A DNA stretch of 56,494 bases from the NCBI RefSeq assembly GCF_004770155.1, contig NZ_RQFA01000004.1:1-56494 (forward strand), read 5' to 3'. The notes under the pieces are model-generated. The model had not been told where the DNA came from. It was given only the letters and a program-made list of their open reading frames with translations, and did no database searches. The position numbers and the translations under genes were made by a program. The DNA comes from Leptospira gomenensis (GTDB lineage Bacteria; Spirochaetota; Leptospiria; Leptospirales; Leptospiraceae). Below, piece by piece: positions 29,183 to 46,363 of this stretch. Each line of letters starts with the position of its first letter. The stretch's first letter is position 1.

Positions 29183-29881
29183 ATGTCGTTTATCAATTTT
29201 TCCCGAACTTCCCTTTCTTTCCGCGCCGATCTGGAAACTTCCGTTCTAAACCATTCCGTTCTGAAAGCCAATCGTTGGTTGGAGGAAAAGGAAAAGCGGA
29301 TGGAACGGGCGGATCTTTTGTTATGGCTTCGTCAGGAATATTTCGTAAGCGTGGACTTCGTAAATTGGTTTCTAAATACCGCGTCGATCGCCGATTCCCT
29401 CGAGGCGAAGATCGTTTTGGTATCCAATATCTGGGAGGAGTTGGGAGAAGGTAAGGAGGAGGATTCCCACGTTTCCATTCTCGGTAAATTCCTTTCCGAA
29501 ATGGGGGAAACGGTCGGGCCCGGCGATATTCTCCCGGAAACGAAGGCATATCTCGATTTGATGCAGTCCATTACGAAACGGGATTTTTATTCCGCGTTGG
29601 GAGCCTTGGGGCCCGCGAACGAATACTTGCTAAAATTAGAATATTCAAGAATGTTTATGTCTTACTCCGATCTCAGAAAAAGGGTTCCTTTGCCCGAGGG
29701 GAAATTCTTTCAGGTTAATTTGGCCGCCGACGAATCGCATTCCGAAAAACTTTTTCGTCTTATCGAATCAGCGGCCGACACGGAAGACAAGAAGGATAGG
29801 GTTCGCGAAGGGAATCGTTTGGCTTTGGACGCGAGGCTCGTGTTTTACGATGGTTTAACGGCTTTTCAGAGACTTGAGTAG
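29183..29881 (+). CDS. haem-oxygenase-like diiron (HDO) family protein
   Basis: A 232-residue all-helical protein of the iron-containing redox enzyme group (relatives include CADD, UndA, BesC and the central part of SznF). Ligand motifs can be traced as N-I-W-E-E-L-G (Glu86), then His96 in DSHVSIL, Glu147 in GPANEYL and N179-x3-D183-x2-H186 in [12 protein letters not shown]. The usual fourth ligand is His in H-x3-D-x2-H; here it is Asn179. ATG 29183 is five bases after the previous stop. As the third gene of the kamA operon it may oxidise or cleave the ligated product, which is inference. Confidence 0.65.
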   Translation: MSFINFSRTSLSFRADLETSVLNHSVLKANRWLEEKEKRMERADLLLWLRQEYFVSVDFVNWFLNTASIADSLEAKIVLVSNIWEELGEGKEEDSHVSILGKFLSEMGETVGPGDILPETKAYLDLMQSITKRDFYSALGALGPANEYLLKLEYSRMFMSYSDLRKRVPLPEGKFFQVNLAADESHSEKLFRLIESAADTEDKKDRVREGNRLALDARLVFYDGLTAFQRLE

Positions 29882-30199
29882 GGACATCGCCAAAATTCCG
29901 AGGATCGGAATAAGGGGAAGATAAAGAAGCGGGGCAATCCAGCGATATCCTTTGAGGGAATGGCTGAGTTTTCGGACCGCAAAAAAGCCCGGGTATCTTC
30001 GACCTTCCGCGATCATTTGCACGTTTCCTTGGGCCACTTCGAAATTTAAAGCGGGATGAATTTCTTTGAGTTCCTTTTCGGAGAAATCTCTAAACGATCG
30101 GAATCGGATCGACGGGTTCCGATTCAACGTTTGAAGTTTTGCGGCGAGTCTTGTGCAGAAAAGGCAGTTCCCATCGTATAAAAAAACGAGCGTGTTCAT
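29855..30199 (-). CDS. DCC-family (DUF393) thiol-disulfide oxidoreductase
   Basis: A 114-residue thioredoxin-like protein. The family signature YDGNCLFC (D9-G10-x-C12-x-x-C15) is at the start and a hydrophobic C-terminal helix (about 88-108) may anchor it in the membrane. It lacks the usual transmembrane partner next to it. The 3' end overlaps the HDO gene by 27 bp in convergent orientation. Substrate thiols are unknown. Confidence 0.8.
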   Translation of the reverse strand: MNTLVFLYDGNCLFCTRLAAKLQTLNRNPSIRFRSFRDFSEKELKEIHPALNFEVAQGNVQMIAEGRRYPGFFAVRKLSHSLKGYRWIAPLLYLPLIPILGILAMSLLKSLKSR

Positions 30200-30256
30200 A
30201 TTTCGAATATTTCCTTTTTTGAATATAGTTCGTTTTGTAGTAACTACGTCCGTCCT

Positions 30257-30340
30257 TCCGTGAAACGCGGGCGCCCCACCCTGAATTGGGTGGAGGAGGA
30301 GAGGTGGCGGGAAAACCTCCCGTCAATTTCCCCTATCACA
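30257..30340 (+). repeat. dispersed intergenic repeat, copy C
   Basis: This partial copy of the A/B element keeps CCGTGAAACGCGGGCGCC, the hairpin CCACCC-tgaatt-GGGTGG, GGTGGCGGGAAAACC and CCCTATCAC. It loses the right-hand part with the CAACCAAAAAAA end. It sits between the DUF393 gene and the 3' end of the acetyltransferase gene; the rest of that gap shows nothing else. Confidence 0.8.
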
Positions 30341-30473
30341 TTTGCCGTTTCCTGTAAAGCGCAAATTTACCGTATCGGACGTAGGAACAACTACAATCGG
30401 CCGGATTTCGATCGGAGATCTCCGTTCCACCGGGAGAGAATCCGGGCCGACAACCCTAATTGGATCCTAATTC

Positions 30474-31589
30474 CTACTCCACACTCGATAGATCCTGCGG
30501 GAGATTTTTGAGGAAATAACAGATTTTTTGAATATTCTCTTCCTTGACCCCGATCCAAAAAAAAATCCAAATACCTTCCTTCTGCATTCCGTCGCAGACC
30601 TTCATATACCACTTCGAGATCGAATTCTCCTTTCTCGCCCTCCAAAAAAGAACCGGAAAACGTTCCATCATACGATCCCAGATATCCCTTCCCACGCCTT
30701 CTCCTCGCGCGATCTCGTCCACGGCAAATTTGGAAAGAAAAAAACCGAACTCCGTTTCCTTCACCAATGCGCAACCCTTGTATTCGGATTCCAGAAGAAT
30801 ACCGGAGAATTTCTGATCCCAGAATCCCGGGTTTAAGGATCTTTGAAAAGCCCGTTCGATGAGTTGTGTCATCTTATCCCGGGAAACCGAATTTTGATCC
30901 TCAATAAAATCGATCCTGTTTTTTTTCCGAATGAGCGTTCCGCTTCCCTTGATCGTGAAAAGTTCCTTTAAAAGGGAAGAAGCGGAGGTGATCGCGATTC
31001 CGAAATCCTTATCCTTTACATTTTTATAAAGTTCTAAACAAGAATATAACAAGGATCGGTCGGTCGAATCCGGGACCAGTTCGGAATCGACGTCGTAGAT
31101 GGAGATCTTTTCGCCTTGGGAGTAGATTCCTCCTTTCGGATTCAAATATATCAATTTTTTTGAATGTAGTTCGGTGCTAAGTTTCGTGAGAAAGGAAAAA
31201 AGAAGGTCCCCTTTTTCCTCCGCGACGAAAACGGGAAGTTTTTTTTCGGCTAACGCGGACGCTACGGAGCCGGATAAATTTCCGAAATTCCGGAAAAGTT
31301 TTCCCGGCAGCGTCGTTTCGGATTCTTCCTTGGAGTGGTTTCTGTAAAATAGATTGGTGTAGGAAATTCCGTCCTTATCCAAAACCACGACCGGATACAA
31401 TTCCAATCTGTGCAAAAGTTTGAGGTTGTATAAAAGCGCCTCCGCCGATTCCATAAGAGTACCCGAATCGGCGTAGATGACGGCGAATTTTTCCGGTTCA
31501 AGGGAGCGGAAGAGTTTAAGAAATTGAAACGAATCCTTTGTGTTCTCTGTTACTTCTAAAAGTTTAAGGAGAATTTCCTGGTGTTTCAT
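30474..31589 (-). CDS. vertebrate-type N-acetylglutamate synthase-like protein
   Basis: A 371-residue protein with an amino-acid-kinase-like N-terminal part (about 1-225) and a C-terminal acetyltransferase domain (about 230-371). The latter has [20 protein letters not shown] followed by [12 protein letters not shown] and WIFFWIG. These resemble the DUF619 domain of animal and fungal N-acetylglutamate synthases (KFAV, QGEG, LFWRSR, N, VFW). The kinase part lacks the Lys-Gly-Gly phosphate motifs, so kinase activity is unlikely. The probable job is the first step of arginine synthesis. It is the last gene of a bfr-THUMP-methyltransferase operon, 15 bp after the previous stop. Confidence 0.65.
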   Translation of the reverse strand: MKHQEILLKLLEVTENTKDSFQFLKLFRSLEPEKFAVIYADSGTLMESAEALLYNLKLLHRLELYPVVVLDKDGISYTNLFYRNHSKEESETTLPGKLFRNFGNLSGSVASALAEKKLPVFVAEEKGDLLFSFLTKLSTELHSKKLIYLNPKGGIYSQGEKISIYDVDSELVPDSTDRSLLYSCLELYKNVKDKDFGIAITSASSLLKELFTIKGSGTLIRKKNRIDFIEDQNSVSRDKMTQLIERAFQRSLNPGFWDQKFSGILLESEYKGCALVKETEFGFFLSKFAVDEIARGEGVGRDIWDRMMERFPVLFWRARKENSISKWYMKVCDGMQKEGIWIFFWIGVKEENIQKICYFLKNLPQDLSSVE

Positions 31590-31604
31590 TCCGATTCGAT
31601 TGGA

Positions 31605-32854
31605 TTATTTGCCCAAGGTGTAGGCAACCAATTTTCCTTTCAGCTTCCCTATCGTTAAGGATTGTTCCTTGTCTTTTTTCAATTTCAGAAATCCGAGTAG
31701 GGAAGGGTCGCCGCATACGATCGCCAATACGTTGTCCGGGAAATGATCCTTTAATTTTTTTCCCCAAGAGGAATATGTTTCCTTCGCTTCTTCCTTGGTT
31801 CCCAATCGAACTCCGTACGGAGGATTGGTCACCAAATATCCGTTACGGATTCCCTTTTCGTTTTCGGAAGTCGCAACATCCGATAGGAAAAATTCTATCA
31901 AATGATCCACGCCCGCGTTTTTCGCGTTTAACTTTGCCAGTTCCAAAGTTTTTACGTCGTTGTCCGAGGCGAATATCGTCGTACGGGAAGGAACCGGATT
32001 CTTCTCGCGTAAGATAGGTTCGCCGAACAATTTTCGAAAGGGAAGAGAGGAACTCAGGCTTCGGAAATTCGTATAACCGCCGTATAACAGCTTTAAGGCG
32101 GCTTCGATCGCGATCGTTCCCGAGCCGCAGAAGGGATCGTATAACGTCGATTTTACGTTCCAGCCGGAGTAACGCACCAGAGCGGCGGCCAAAATCTCAC
32201 GCATCGGGGCCTCGCCTCCGATTCTTCCGTGCCCTCTTTGTTGTAAGGGACGGGTGTTTAACCCTAAGGAAAGTTTTGCGTGATCGGAATGCGATCTGAG
32301 ATAAAACAGAAAATCCGGTTCGTCCCGGGAAACCCGAGGCGGTTCCTTTCCCTTGGATCGAAAACGATCGAAAATCGCGTCCTTGAGTTTGTAGGTCGCA
32401 TAACGCGAATCCTTGAGCGAGTCTTTCGTAGCGGAGTCGATACGAATCGAATGTTCGGAGTCGAGGATGGATTCGAACGGGAAACGAAGCGCCTGTTCGT
32501 AGAGATCCTCCGGGCTTTCCACTCTCCAATACTTTAAGGAAAGGCTGATCCCGGAAGCGATTCCCGTACTGAGAATGAATTCCCGTAGCTCCTTGGAAGA
32601 TCCTTGGAAAAAAATTCCTCCCCGATTTTCGGAAAGAATCTTGAGGCCGAATTCCGAAATTTCCTCTCGGAGAAGTCCGGACAAACCGTCCGGACAAGAC
32701 GCGTGGTATTCGAAAGAATCCGGTTTGGAAAAATCCCAATCGTTGCGGGGAGGTTTCGGTTTTTCCTCCCGGTTCCGTTTCGTATCGAAGTTTTTTTCCG
32801 ACGGTTTTCCCGTTTTAAAACGAAGTGATTTTTTCGGAGCGATCTTTTTGTCGT

Positions 32855-32858
<4 letters not shown>
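31605..32858 (-). CDS. THUMP-domain RNA guanine/adenine methyltransferase (RlmL-like)
   Basis: A 417-residue RNA methyltransferase. A basic, disordered N-terminus (1-45) leads to a THUMP RNA-binding domain (about 48-160). The Rossmann methyltransferase domain carries [14 protein letters not shown] (SAM motif I) and NPPYG (345-349), the N2-guanine/N6-adenine catalytic motif. Single-domain relatives act on 23S rRNA guanines. The stop codon is 15 bp before NAGS and the start overlaps the bfr stop by 4 bp, so all three are probably made from one transcript. Confidence 0.82.
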
Positions 32859-33322
<464 letters not shown>

Positions 33323-33346
33323 CTTTATTTCCCTCTTAAGACATTC

Positions 33347-33374
33347 AGTATAAAAATCATTCTTAAATTTGCAA
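33347..33374 (-). promoter_or_regulatory. sigma70-type promoter of bfr
   Basis: On the minus strand TTGCAA and TATACT are separated by 16 bases, with the -10 about 25 bases upstream of the bfr ATG. The spacer is A/T-rich and could cover a Fur/PerR-type operator, but no clear 7-1-7 box is visible. Confidence 0.6.
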
Positions 33375-33469
33375 GGATAGTTTGAAAACGAAGGAGAAAA
33401 GTTTCCGAGAGAACGAGAAGAGGTTTTTTTTGATTTTCAATCTCACAAAATTCGAAAACATAGACGCCA

Positions 33470-34588
<1,119 letters not shown>

Positions 34589-34601
34589 AAACGGATACAC
34601 A

Positions 34602-35629
34602 GTGAACGAAAAAATACTTCTGATTCAAACCGCGTTTTTGGGGGATCTGATCCTTACGACCGCTTTTTTCCGCGAAGTGAAACGGAAATATCCGAACTCG
34701 CATCTGACCGTGTTAGTCAACAAAGGAACCGAAGGTGTACTCGAAGCCAATCCTCATATCGATCGTTTGATTCCTCTGGATAAACGGGAATTCAAAAAAT
34801 CGTTTTGGAAATTTATTTCCTTTCTGTCGGATCTTCGTAAGGAAAAATACGATCTGTGTCTTCTACCGCATTTTTCGTTCCGTTCCACCTTGATCGGTTT
34901 TGCGAGCGGCGCGAAGGAGAGGATCGGTTATCGTTCCGCGGGTTTTTCCTTTCTGCTTACGAAACGAATCGAACGTCCGTTGCGCGGCAAACACGAGGTG
35001 GAAAAATTATTTTCTCTGTTGTACGACGAAAGCGGATTCTCTTCCTTGTCGAAGCGCCCCGAACTTTTCTGGAGGGAAGAATCCGTTTTTAGAGTGCGCG
35101 TTCTGATGAAGGAACACGGTTTGGAAACCGGGAATTTTATCCTTCTCGCGCCCAGTTCCGTGTGGGAAACGAAACGTATGCCCGCGGATAAGTTTCGGAC
35201 TTTGGGAAAACGTCTCTTTTCCGAACTCGGAAAAAAAATCGTACTCATCGGATCCAAAGCGGATACGAAGTTATGCGAAGAGGTCGGGGAAGGTTTCGGA
35301 ATCAACCTGGCGGGAAAAACCAATCTTACCGAACTTTCGTTTTTGGTTTCCAAGGCTTCGCTGATGGTGAGCAACGACTCGTCTCCGATCCACTTCGCGT
35401 CCGCGTTCAACGTACCCACGTTAGCCGTCTTTGGAGCCACGATTCCCGATTTCGGTTACACACCTTTGGCGGATCGATCGATCGTTTCGGAAATCGAAGG
35501 TTTACGTTGTAGGCCCTGCGGAATCCACGGCGGAAGGATTTGTCCGGAGGGACATTTCCGTTGTATGAAGGAACAGGATCCGGACCGTTTGTTCGATTAC
35601 GCAGTCAAATTAGAAAAGGGTAAACATTC

Positions 35630-35633
<4 letters not shown>
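34602..35633 (+). CDS. glycosyltransferase family 9 (LPS heptosyltransferase-like)
   Basis: A 343-residue GT-B glycosyltransferase of the ADP-heptose transferase group that acts on lipopolysaccharide core. The N-terminus ILLIQTAFLGDLILTTAFF contains the family GD motif. The C-terminal domain has LLAPSSVWETKRMP, NLAGKTNLTELSFLV and SNDSSPIHFASAFN, the donor-binding features. The start is GTG at 34602. It overlaps the next gene by 4 bp. Which sugar is added cannot be told, so no gene symbol is given. Confidence 0.8.
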
Positions 35634-36919
<1,286 letters not shown>

Positions 36920-36964
36920 GCGAAGTGGAATTGATTCGATGTTTATGATCTTATTATAAACGTA

Positions 36965-36981
36965 GTTCGTATAAAACGAAC
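36965..36981. terminator. weak hairpin after the thiolase operon
   Basis: GTTCGT-ataaa-ACGAAC is followed by GGATTTTCTTTTT. The T-tract is interrupted, so it is at best a weak terminator for the pepP transcript. Confidence 0.3.
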
Positions 36982-37101
36982 GGATTTTCTTTTTATAAAA
37001 CGGGGCCTCGGTTTCGAAAGTCCCTCGTTTTTTTTCTTGTATAAACTCCAAATCAAACGTTAGTTGTATTGTTTCCGATTTCGTGAGGAAGTGTAGCTTG
37101 T

Positions 37102-39792
37102 ATGTTTCTTTTCTTGCAGGACGATCTTTCCGTAGGTCGGGGAAGTTGCGGATCCGCGCATCAAAATCCGCCAATACTTCGACGTCTTTTTTCCACCGCC
37201 GCTTTTTTCGTTTCGAGCCCGACCCGATGTGCGCTCGCGATCTTCGTTTTATTTTCCTCGACGGTTTTATACTCTCATCCGATTCAAACGATCGATTCCT
37301 TGGACGAGATCACGAGTTTGGATTCCGGTACGGAACACACGTGGGAAATTACGACGCAGTCTTTGGATCCGGTTTCTTTTTCAAGATCGTATCTGGAAGG
37401 CGCTCCATTGCCGGAGGTCCGCTGGGAACCTTACAAAGCTCCGGGAGCGTTTCAGCTGCCAGACCTATCGATCGAAACCGTCTATCTACTTAAAAAGTTC
37501 GTCGCACCCAAAGACTGGAACGCATCCTCGATTTCGATCCGATTGGGAATCATCAACGATAAGGATCGAACGTATCTGAACGGAAAACTGATCGGCGCCA
37601 CGGGTGACAGGAACTCCGAGTTTCCCCAAGCATATGATAAAATCAGAATATATACGATTCCTCCTGGCCTGATACGCAAGGGACGGGAGAATCTCATCCT
37701 AGTCGAAGTCAAAAAATTCTTCCGTAAAGAAGTCGGAATCGAACAGGATCGCACCGAAATCGGGGATTCCTCCCTGATTCAAAAGGACCTATTGCGCGCG
37801 GAATACGTAAAACTTCTCTTTTTGATGATCTATCTTACCGTCGGAGGTTATTTCCTTTTTTTATACGTTCGAAGACGGACGGACAAAGAGAATTTATACT
37901 ACGGTTTGTTCACTGTTCTTTTGGTGGTCTACCTATTCCTGAGGAATCAGGTCAAATACGATCTGGGTATCGAATTCATCTATATGAAAAAGTTGGAATA
38001 TATCATTCTGACCGTTTTGATTCCGATTTTCGCGGCTTTTATCAGGTCCTATTTTAAATTTAAGAGGAATTTATTTTCGAACGTTCTCGACGGCGCGTAT
38101 CTTTGTTTCACTCTCTTTTATTTCGTTTCGAACAACGTGATCCATTATAATATGCTAAACAAACACGCGGTTCAATACGGTTGGTTTCTTTACGTAGGTT
38201 TGATCGCGTATTATCTCGTCAGAAGGATGGTCGCCAAAGATAGGGACGCTCTTTTGATTCTCGGAGGCGTCCTGGTCATCGTGATCGCTGCGGTTTTGGA
38301 TACGCTCGGCGCCAGAAACATCATCGTATTTCCGAGAGTGGTCGGTTATGCGTTTTTATTTTTTATCCTCAGCATCGCGACCATTCTGGCGAATAAGTTC
38401 GTTCGTTTGAACGAAGAGGTGGAGGAGTTGAACGAGGATTTGGAACGTAAGGTCGAACAAAGGACCGAAGAGTTAAAACAATCCCTCGAACAAGTCAATC
38501 GACTTAAGGTTCAACAGGATGCGGATTATTTTCTGACCTCTTTGTTGATCAATCCGCTTTCCTCGAACAAGAACGTCAGCCGAGTCGTCAGGACCGAATT
38601 TTATACGAAGCAGAAAAAGTCTTTCGAATTCAAGGGAAAAACCTACGAGATAGGAGGGGATATTCTGATTTCGGGAAACATAGAACTTCGTAATAAACGT
38701 TATGTGGTCTTTGTAAACGGAGACGCGATGGGAAAATCCATCCAGGGTGCGGGAGGAGCGCTCGTAATGGGAACGGTCTTCAACACCATTCTCACCCGTT
38801 CAGGAATCGCGACCCAAAAGAACAAATCCCCGGAGCAGTGGTTGTCCGAAGCGTTTTTGGAACTTCAGAAAATTTTCGAATCCTTCGACGGGTCCATGTA
38901 TATTTCTATCGTTTTAGGCCTGGTCGAGGAATCCTCGGGTCTATTGTATTACATCAACGCGGAACATCCTTGGACGGTGCTCTATCGGGACGGAGTCGCC
39001 TCTTATATCGAAGACGAGCTGACCCTTCGGAAAATCGGAATTCCCGAAAACGAACAACACCTAACGATCAAAACGTTCCGTATGTTTCCCGGAGACGCGA
39101 TCGTGATCGGTTCGGACGGAAGGGACGATATCCTCATCGGAAACGAGGAGAATCGGATCATCAACGAGGATCAAAACCAATTCCTAAAACGTGTGGAAGA
39201 AGGTGCGGGAGATCTTTGCGAAGTATATGATCGAATTCTAAAGTTCGGATCCTTGGTGGACGATTTCACCCTTTTAAAAATAACATACGATCCGGGAGCT
39301 TCCGAATCTGAAGCCGGCATCGTTTCGGAGAAAACGGTCTCGGATTCGTTCCGGGACGCGCTTATCAGCGGAAAGGAACTTTTACGCGACAAAAAAGTGG
39401 AGGAGGGTTTAAAATCGCTCGAATACGCTTTGGCGCTGAATCCGAAGAACGAGTCCGTTTTGGCGACCTTCGGAAAATTTTATTTAAAGGAAAAAGAATA
39501 TTCAAAATCTTTAACTTATTGGGAAAAACTTTCCGGCCTTTACGCTAATTCCGCGGAATTCGTATATTACGTTTCCCTTTGCCATAAAATGCTGAAGTCC
39601 TATGAGACGGCAGCGGAATTCGGAGAACGGTCGTTCTCCTTAGATCCGTCCTATCTAAAGAATCTCATCAATCTTGCGGACATCTATCGGATTTTGGAAC
39701 GTTTCGAACGGGCGCGGGATTTTTTGGGAAAGGCCTTGGTTCTCGATCCGGAAAATCCGAAGGCTCTTCAGTTGAAAAATTCGTTCGGTTGA
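37102..39792 (+). CDS. membrane sensor PP2C (SpoIIE-type) phosphatase with TPR tail
   Basis: An 896-residue signalling protein. A leader and membrane segment precede an extracytoplasmic beta domain (about 60-220) of 7TMR-DISM type. About seven transmembrane helices lie between 230 and 430. A coiled coil (about 435-475, EELNEDLERKVEQRTEELKQ) joins a SpoIIE/RsbU phosphatase domain with GGDILISG, NGDAMGKS and GSDGRDDI metal ligands. TPR helices fill the C-terminus (about 750-890). Such proteins dephosphorylate anti-anti-sigma factors. The start ATG 37102 follows GTGTAGCTTG and is not firmly fixed. Confidence 0.8.
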   Translation: MFLFLQDDLSVGRGSCGSAHQNPPILRRLFSTAAFFVSSPTRCALAIFVLFSSTVLYSHPIQTIDSLDEITSLDSGTEHTWEITTQSLDPVSFSRSYLEGAPLPEVRWEPYKAPGAFQLPDLSIETVYLLKKFVAPKDWNASSISIRLGIINDKDRTYLNGKLIGATGDRNSEFPQAYDKIRIYTIPPGLIRKGRENLILVEVKKFFRKEVGIEQDRTEIGDSSLIQKDLLRAEYVKLLFLMIYLTVGGYFLFLYVRRRTDKENLYYGLFTVLLVVYLFLRNQVKYDLGIEFIYMKKLEYIILTVLIPIFAAFIRSYFKFKRNLFSNVLDGAYLCFTLFYFVSNNVIHYNMLNKHAVQYGWFLYVGLIAYYLVRRMVAKDRDALLILGGVLVIVIAAVLDTLGARNIIVFPRVVGYAFLFFILSIATILANKFVRLNEEVEELNEDLERKVEQRTEELKQSLEQVNRLKVQQDADYFLTSLLINPLSSNKNVSRVVRTEFYTKQKKSFEFKGKTYEIGGDILISGNIELRNKRYVVFVNGDAMGKSIQGAGGALVMGTVFNTILTRSGIATQKNKSPEQWLSEAFLELQKIFESFDGSMYISIVLGLVEESSGLLYYINAEHPWTVLYRDGVASYIEDELTLRKIGIPENEQHLTIKTFRMFPGDAIVIGSDGRDDILIGNEENRIINEDQNQFLKRVEEGAGDLCEVYDRILKFGSLVDDFTLLKITYDPGASESEAGIVSEKTVSDSFRDALISGKELLRDKKVEEGLKSLEYALALNPKNESVLATFGKFYLKEKEYSKSLTYWEKLSGLYANSAEFVYYVSLCHKMLKSYETAAEFGERSFSLDPSYLKNLINLADIYRILERFERARDFLGKALVLDPENPKALQLKNSFG

Positions 39793-39799
39793 GCGGTCG

Positions 39800-40981
39800 T
39801 TAATTTTCTTCGAGATAGAGACGGACGGCTTCCTTGAGTACGGAAAGTCCGATCGATAAGGAATCCTCGTCTATATCGAATTTAGAACTATGATGCGGAT
39901 GGATCAATCCCTTGGTTTCGTTGCCGGACCCCACGAAAAAATAACAACCTGGCACCTTCATCAGAAAGGCGGAAAAATCCTCACCTCCCATTGACTTCGT
40001 GTTCTCTTCGGTGACGGAACCTTGACCCAGTATGTTGACGGAGGCTTTGCGGACTATATCCGCCATATAAGGTTCGTTGATCGTTGGACGGTTGGTGCGT
40101 TCGTAGTGGATTCCGACCTCGGCTCCGAAGGCGTCGGCAACTCCTTCTACTACGCGTCTTAACCGTTCGGGAACTTCTTCGAACATCCTTTTCGAATACG
40201 TGCGAACCGTTCCTTTGAGCTCCGCGGTTTCCGGTATAACGTTGAACGCGTTTCCCGAATGAAAACTTCCTACGGTAACGACGCAAGAATCGAGTGGATC
40301 CGTATTTCTGGATACGATCGTCTGAAGCGCGGTGACGATATGCGCGCCCGTTACGATCGGATCCACGGTGTGTTGCGGCATGGCTCCGTGTCCTGAAACT
40401 CCGGAGATACGGATCGTGAATTCATCGACGGCGGCCATCATCGGTCCGTCCACTACGCCCACCTTTCCGACGGGGATATGATTCCACACGTGAAGTGCGA
40501 TCGCCGCATCGACATTATATTTTTCTAATATTCCTTGTTCGATCATTCGATCCGCGCCTTGGCCTCCTTCCTCCGCAGGTTGGAATACGAGCAAAACTTT
40601 TCCCTTGGGAAGAATGGAACGGATGTCTTCCTTGATTTCGGTCGCGAGTCCCATGAGAATGGAAGTGTGCGCGTCGTGTCCGCAAGCGTGCATAACGCCG
40701 TCGTGCACCGATTTGTATTCGGCGGTAGATTCCTCGAAGATCGGTAGCGCGTCCATATCGGCGCGCACGAGAAGCGTCTTTCCCGGTTTACCAGAATCGA
40801 TTAGGGCTACCACTCCGGTTTCCGCGATCTTGTCCTGAAAGTTTATTCCGAGTTTTTTTAGATGGTCCGTTACCAACGCGGCGGTTTTGTTTTCTTCGTA
40901 ACGAAGTTCGGGATGTTTATGGATCAGCCTTCTGTAACGGATGAGTTCTTGGGTTCGATCGGAATTCACTGTGAGTTTCAT
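39800..40981 (-). CDS. M20-family amidohydrolase (hippurate/N-acyl amino acid type)
   Basis: A 393-residue metallohydrolase that cleaves N-acyl amino acids. Metal motif [15 protein letters not shown], catalytic AEEGGQGA and GGEDFSAFL are all present, with the small dimerisation domain between. The substrate may be an N-acetyl or N-acyl amino acid. The stop is 7 bp from that of the phosphatase gene, with no room for a terminator, so the convergent transcripts should overlap. Confidence 0.85.
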   Translation of the reverse strand: MKLTVNSDRTQELIRYRRLIHKHPELRYEENKTAALVTDHLKKLGINFQDKIAETGVVALIDSGKPGKTLLVRADMDALPIFEESTAEYKSVHDGVMHACGHDAHTSILMGLATEIKEDIRSILPKGKVLLVFQPAEEGGQGADRMIEQGILEKYNVDAAIALHVWNHIPVGKVGVVDGPMMAAVDEFTIRISGVSGHGAMPQHTVDPIVTGAHIVTALQTIVSRNTDPLDSCVVTVGSFHSGNAFNVIPETAELKGTVRTYSKRMFEEVPERLRRVVEGVADAFGAEVGIHYERTNRPTINEPYMADIVRKASVNILGQGSVTEENTKSMGGEDFSAFLMKVPGCYFFVGSGNETKGLIHPHHSSKFDIDEDSLSIGLSVLKEAVRLYLEEN

Positions 40982-41091
40982 ACTTCGTCGTCCATTTTAC
41001 GTTAAGATTCTGTTTTCGGAAAGAACTTTCGATTTCGTTTCGCCTTTCGTGTTACTCGCTCCGCGGAATTTCGGGAGGAACGTCGTTTTCG

Positions 41092-42666
41092 TCAAATGAT
41101 CCGGGAATATTCGGACAATTCCCGTTTCCATACCTGGGTTCCGCAATAATGATCTCCTTCGGGGCAATAGGGTTTCACTTCTCCTTGCAGACGGATCCAG
41201 CAGGGGGCTTTGATCCAACGGGCGATTTCAGGATGAATTTTCGTCACGTCCGTGAGTTCTTCCACGGAAGCCTGAAAAATCTCTTCTTGCGCGTTGTAGC
41301 AGGTTCTGGATCTCCATTTATGATGAAGATTGAGTAGGTCCCCGCTTTCGTAGAATCGGATCGGAAAACTGTTCGGGAGGAGATACGTACCGTGTTCCGC
41401 CGAACCTCCCGATTCCAGAAAATGATTCAATTTTTCGAATATTATAGAATGATAATGATTGTATTTTTCCAGTAGTTCCGGATATTTTCGGACCACGAGC
41501 GGAGTGACGTAATCCGGCGTTCCTGCGTATTGTGACATGAGGACCGGTCTCGAACCCGGAACCATTCTGTGCCTTTGATCCTGGCTGTCCGCGGTATGGG
41601 AAATTCTTTTTTGAAAGGAATACTGAACGTTGAACAATGCGCGAGTGATCGGACTCATGGAACTTTCGTTGAGCGTGGAAGTTAGATGTCTATTTTTTGC
41701 CGGGTTGAGTACGAGATCGATCGCATCGACGTCGTTTAAAGAAGATTTAGGTATTCCTAATACGGAGCGCACGGACTGCGCCAGGATTGCCGGTCCGTTT
41801 ACGGAATACGAGACGAGTTTTGAATATTTTTCGCCGAGCGTTTCGTCGAATTCCCGCGTGAATGAGGCGGCCGTTTCCGGATGAAATTCCCGTTTGCCGG
41901 ATCCGAATGCCGATTCGAAAAAACGATATTCGGTCGTCTCTTCGAGAGGAACCGGATCGTCCATTTCGCCAGCATACAACGGATCTACGGCGCGCACTTG
42001 CGCTACCATCTCGGTAACGACTGCCTTTTGTTCTTCCGGAACGTCGAAGGAATTCATCAGTCGATAGTATCGATGTAGGGTAAGCCCGTTGACGGAGTGA
42101 TAGAGATAGGTGTAGGTCCCCAACGGTAGCAGATAACGCGCGACTTCGAGACATTTCTTTTTGATTGGGGCCTGCCATTTGTCGGGATAATTGGCGCGGG
42201 CCTTGTAAATTTGAAAGTATTCTTCCTGAATGTATCGATGTAGGACTTCCGTAAATTCGTAATAAGCCTGGTTTGCGAATTCCACTGCGTCGAGATAAAG
42301 TTGTAGCAGTTTACCGTCGAGGCTCGGGGGGACGTAGTAGTTCTCTTTTTTGACTTCTACGTATCGCTGAGATACTTGTTCCGAGTTATAAAATGGATGG
42401 GAGTGGAGGAAGGACCATACGAATTGTCGGGAAACTTTATCCAAGGTAAAGATGAATTGCGGATGTTGTCTTGTCGTGAGATGTCCCGCTTTTTTGGTGG
42501 ATTTGGCGACACGATCTCGGATTTCGATGGATTTTTCGGAAGCGACCATATCCGCAGGTAGGAGAATTCCTTTCGAGGAATAACAGGTTCTTGCGGTGGC
42601 GATTGCAAGGTTGAACGGATCCTTGCTGTGGTCGAGAAGCGAAACGATCGGTTTTTGGGCTAACAT
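41092..42666 (-). CDS. duplicated-domain ThyX-like flavin-dependent thymidylate synthase
   Basis: A 524-residue protein in which each half resembles a whole ThyX monomer (usually about 220-250 residues). The first half has NSEQVSQRY (94-102), the S-x-R-Y end of the ThyX motif, but its RHR portion reads LHS. The second half has [11 protein letters not shown] (364-374), keeping RHR but not SQRY, and ends with [16 protein letters not shown], the dUMP-binding pattern. The active site may therefore be built from both halves. The expected reaction is dUMP to dTMP with FAD and methylene-tetrahydrofolate. It follows the M20 gene, 110 bp away. Confidence 0.7.
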   Translation of the reverse strand: MLAQKPIVSLLDHSKDPFNLAIATARTCYSSKGILLPADMVASEKSIEIRDRVAKSTKKAGHLTTRQHPQFIFTLDKVSRQFVWSFLHSHPFYNSEQVSQRYVEVKKENYYVPPSLDGKLLQLYLDAVEFANQAYYEFTEVLHRYIQEEYFQIYKARANYPDKWQAPIKKKCLEVARYLLPLGTYTYLYHSVNGLTLHRYYRLMNSFDVPEEQKAVVTEMVAQVRAVDPLYAGEMDDPVPLEETTEYRFFESAFGSGKREFHPETAASFTREFDETLGEKYSKLVSYSVNGPAILAQSVRSVLGIPKSSLNDVDAIDLVLNPAKNRHLTSTLNESSMSPITRALFNVQYSFQKRISHTADSQDQRHRMVPGSRPVLMSQYAGTPDYVTPLVVRKYPELLEKYNHYHSIIFEKLNHFLESGGSAEHGTYLLPNSFPIRFYESGDLLNLHHKWRSRTCYNAQEEIFQASVEELTDVTKIHPEIARWIKAPCWIRLQGEVKPYCPEGDHYCGTQVWKRELSEYSRII

Positions 42667-42759
42667 CGGAATCTCCGGACCGGACTTAGGCTCCCGGTAG
42701 GATCATCCTGAGGAGGGAAATCTTAGGGAAAACTCTTTTTTATGTCGCTCCTGTGCGGT

Positions 42760-42949
42760 TTGGACGGAGAAATTTCCGTGTGACAGTGGGGTTGTGTGTG
42801 AGTTCCCGCGTAAGTTTGTATCACGGACAAATTTCCGTGTGACAGCGGGGTTGTGTGTGAGTTCCCACACAAGTTTGTATCACGGACAAATTTCCGTGTG
42901 AGAGCGGGGTTGTGTGTGAGTTCCCGCCAAGTTTGTATCACGGACAAAT

Positions 42950-42950
<1 letters not shown>
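42760..42950. repeat. tandem array 2, three to four copies with 58-60-bp period
   Basis: GTTTGTATCACGGACAAATT starts at 42814, 42873 and 42931, and CGTGTGACAG, GGTTGTGTGTGAGTTCCC repeats between them. The array sits between the start of thyX and the stop of czcA; its last unit abuts the czcA stop codon. Confidence 0.95.
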
Positions 42951-46240
<3,290 letters not shown>

Positions 46241-46363
46241 GTTGTTGTGGATCTCAAAAAAAGGACTCTATGGACAAGAAAGACGATTTAGCCTCGAGTT
46301 GAAAGGTTTTTTTACAAGAATTCGCGACGCTCTCGTTCTCCGAAACGAAATCGAAAGGGAGAA

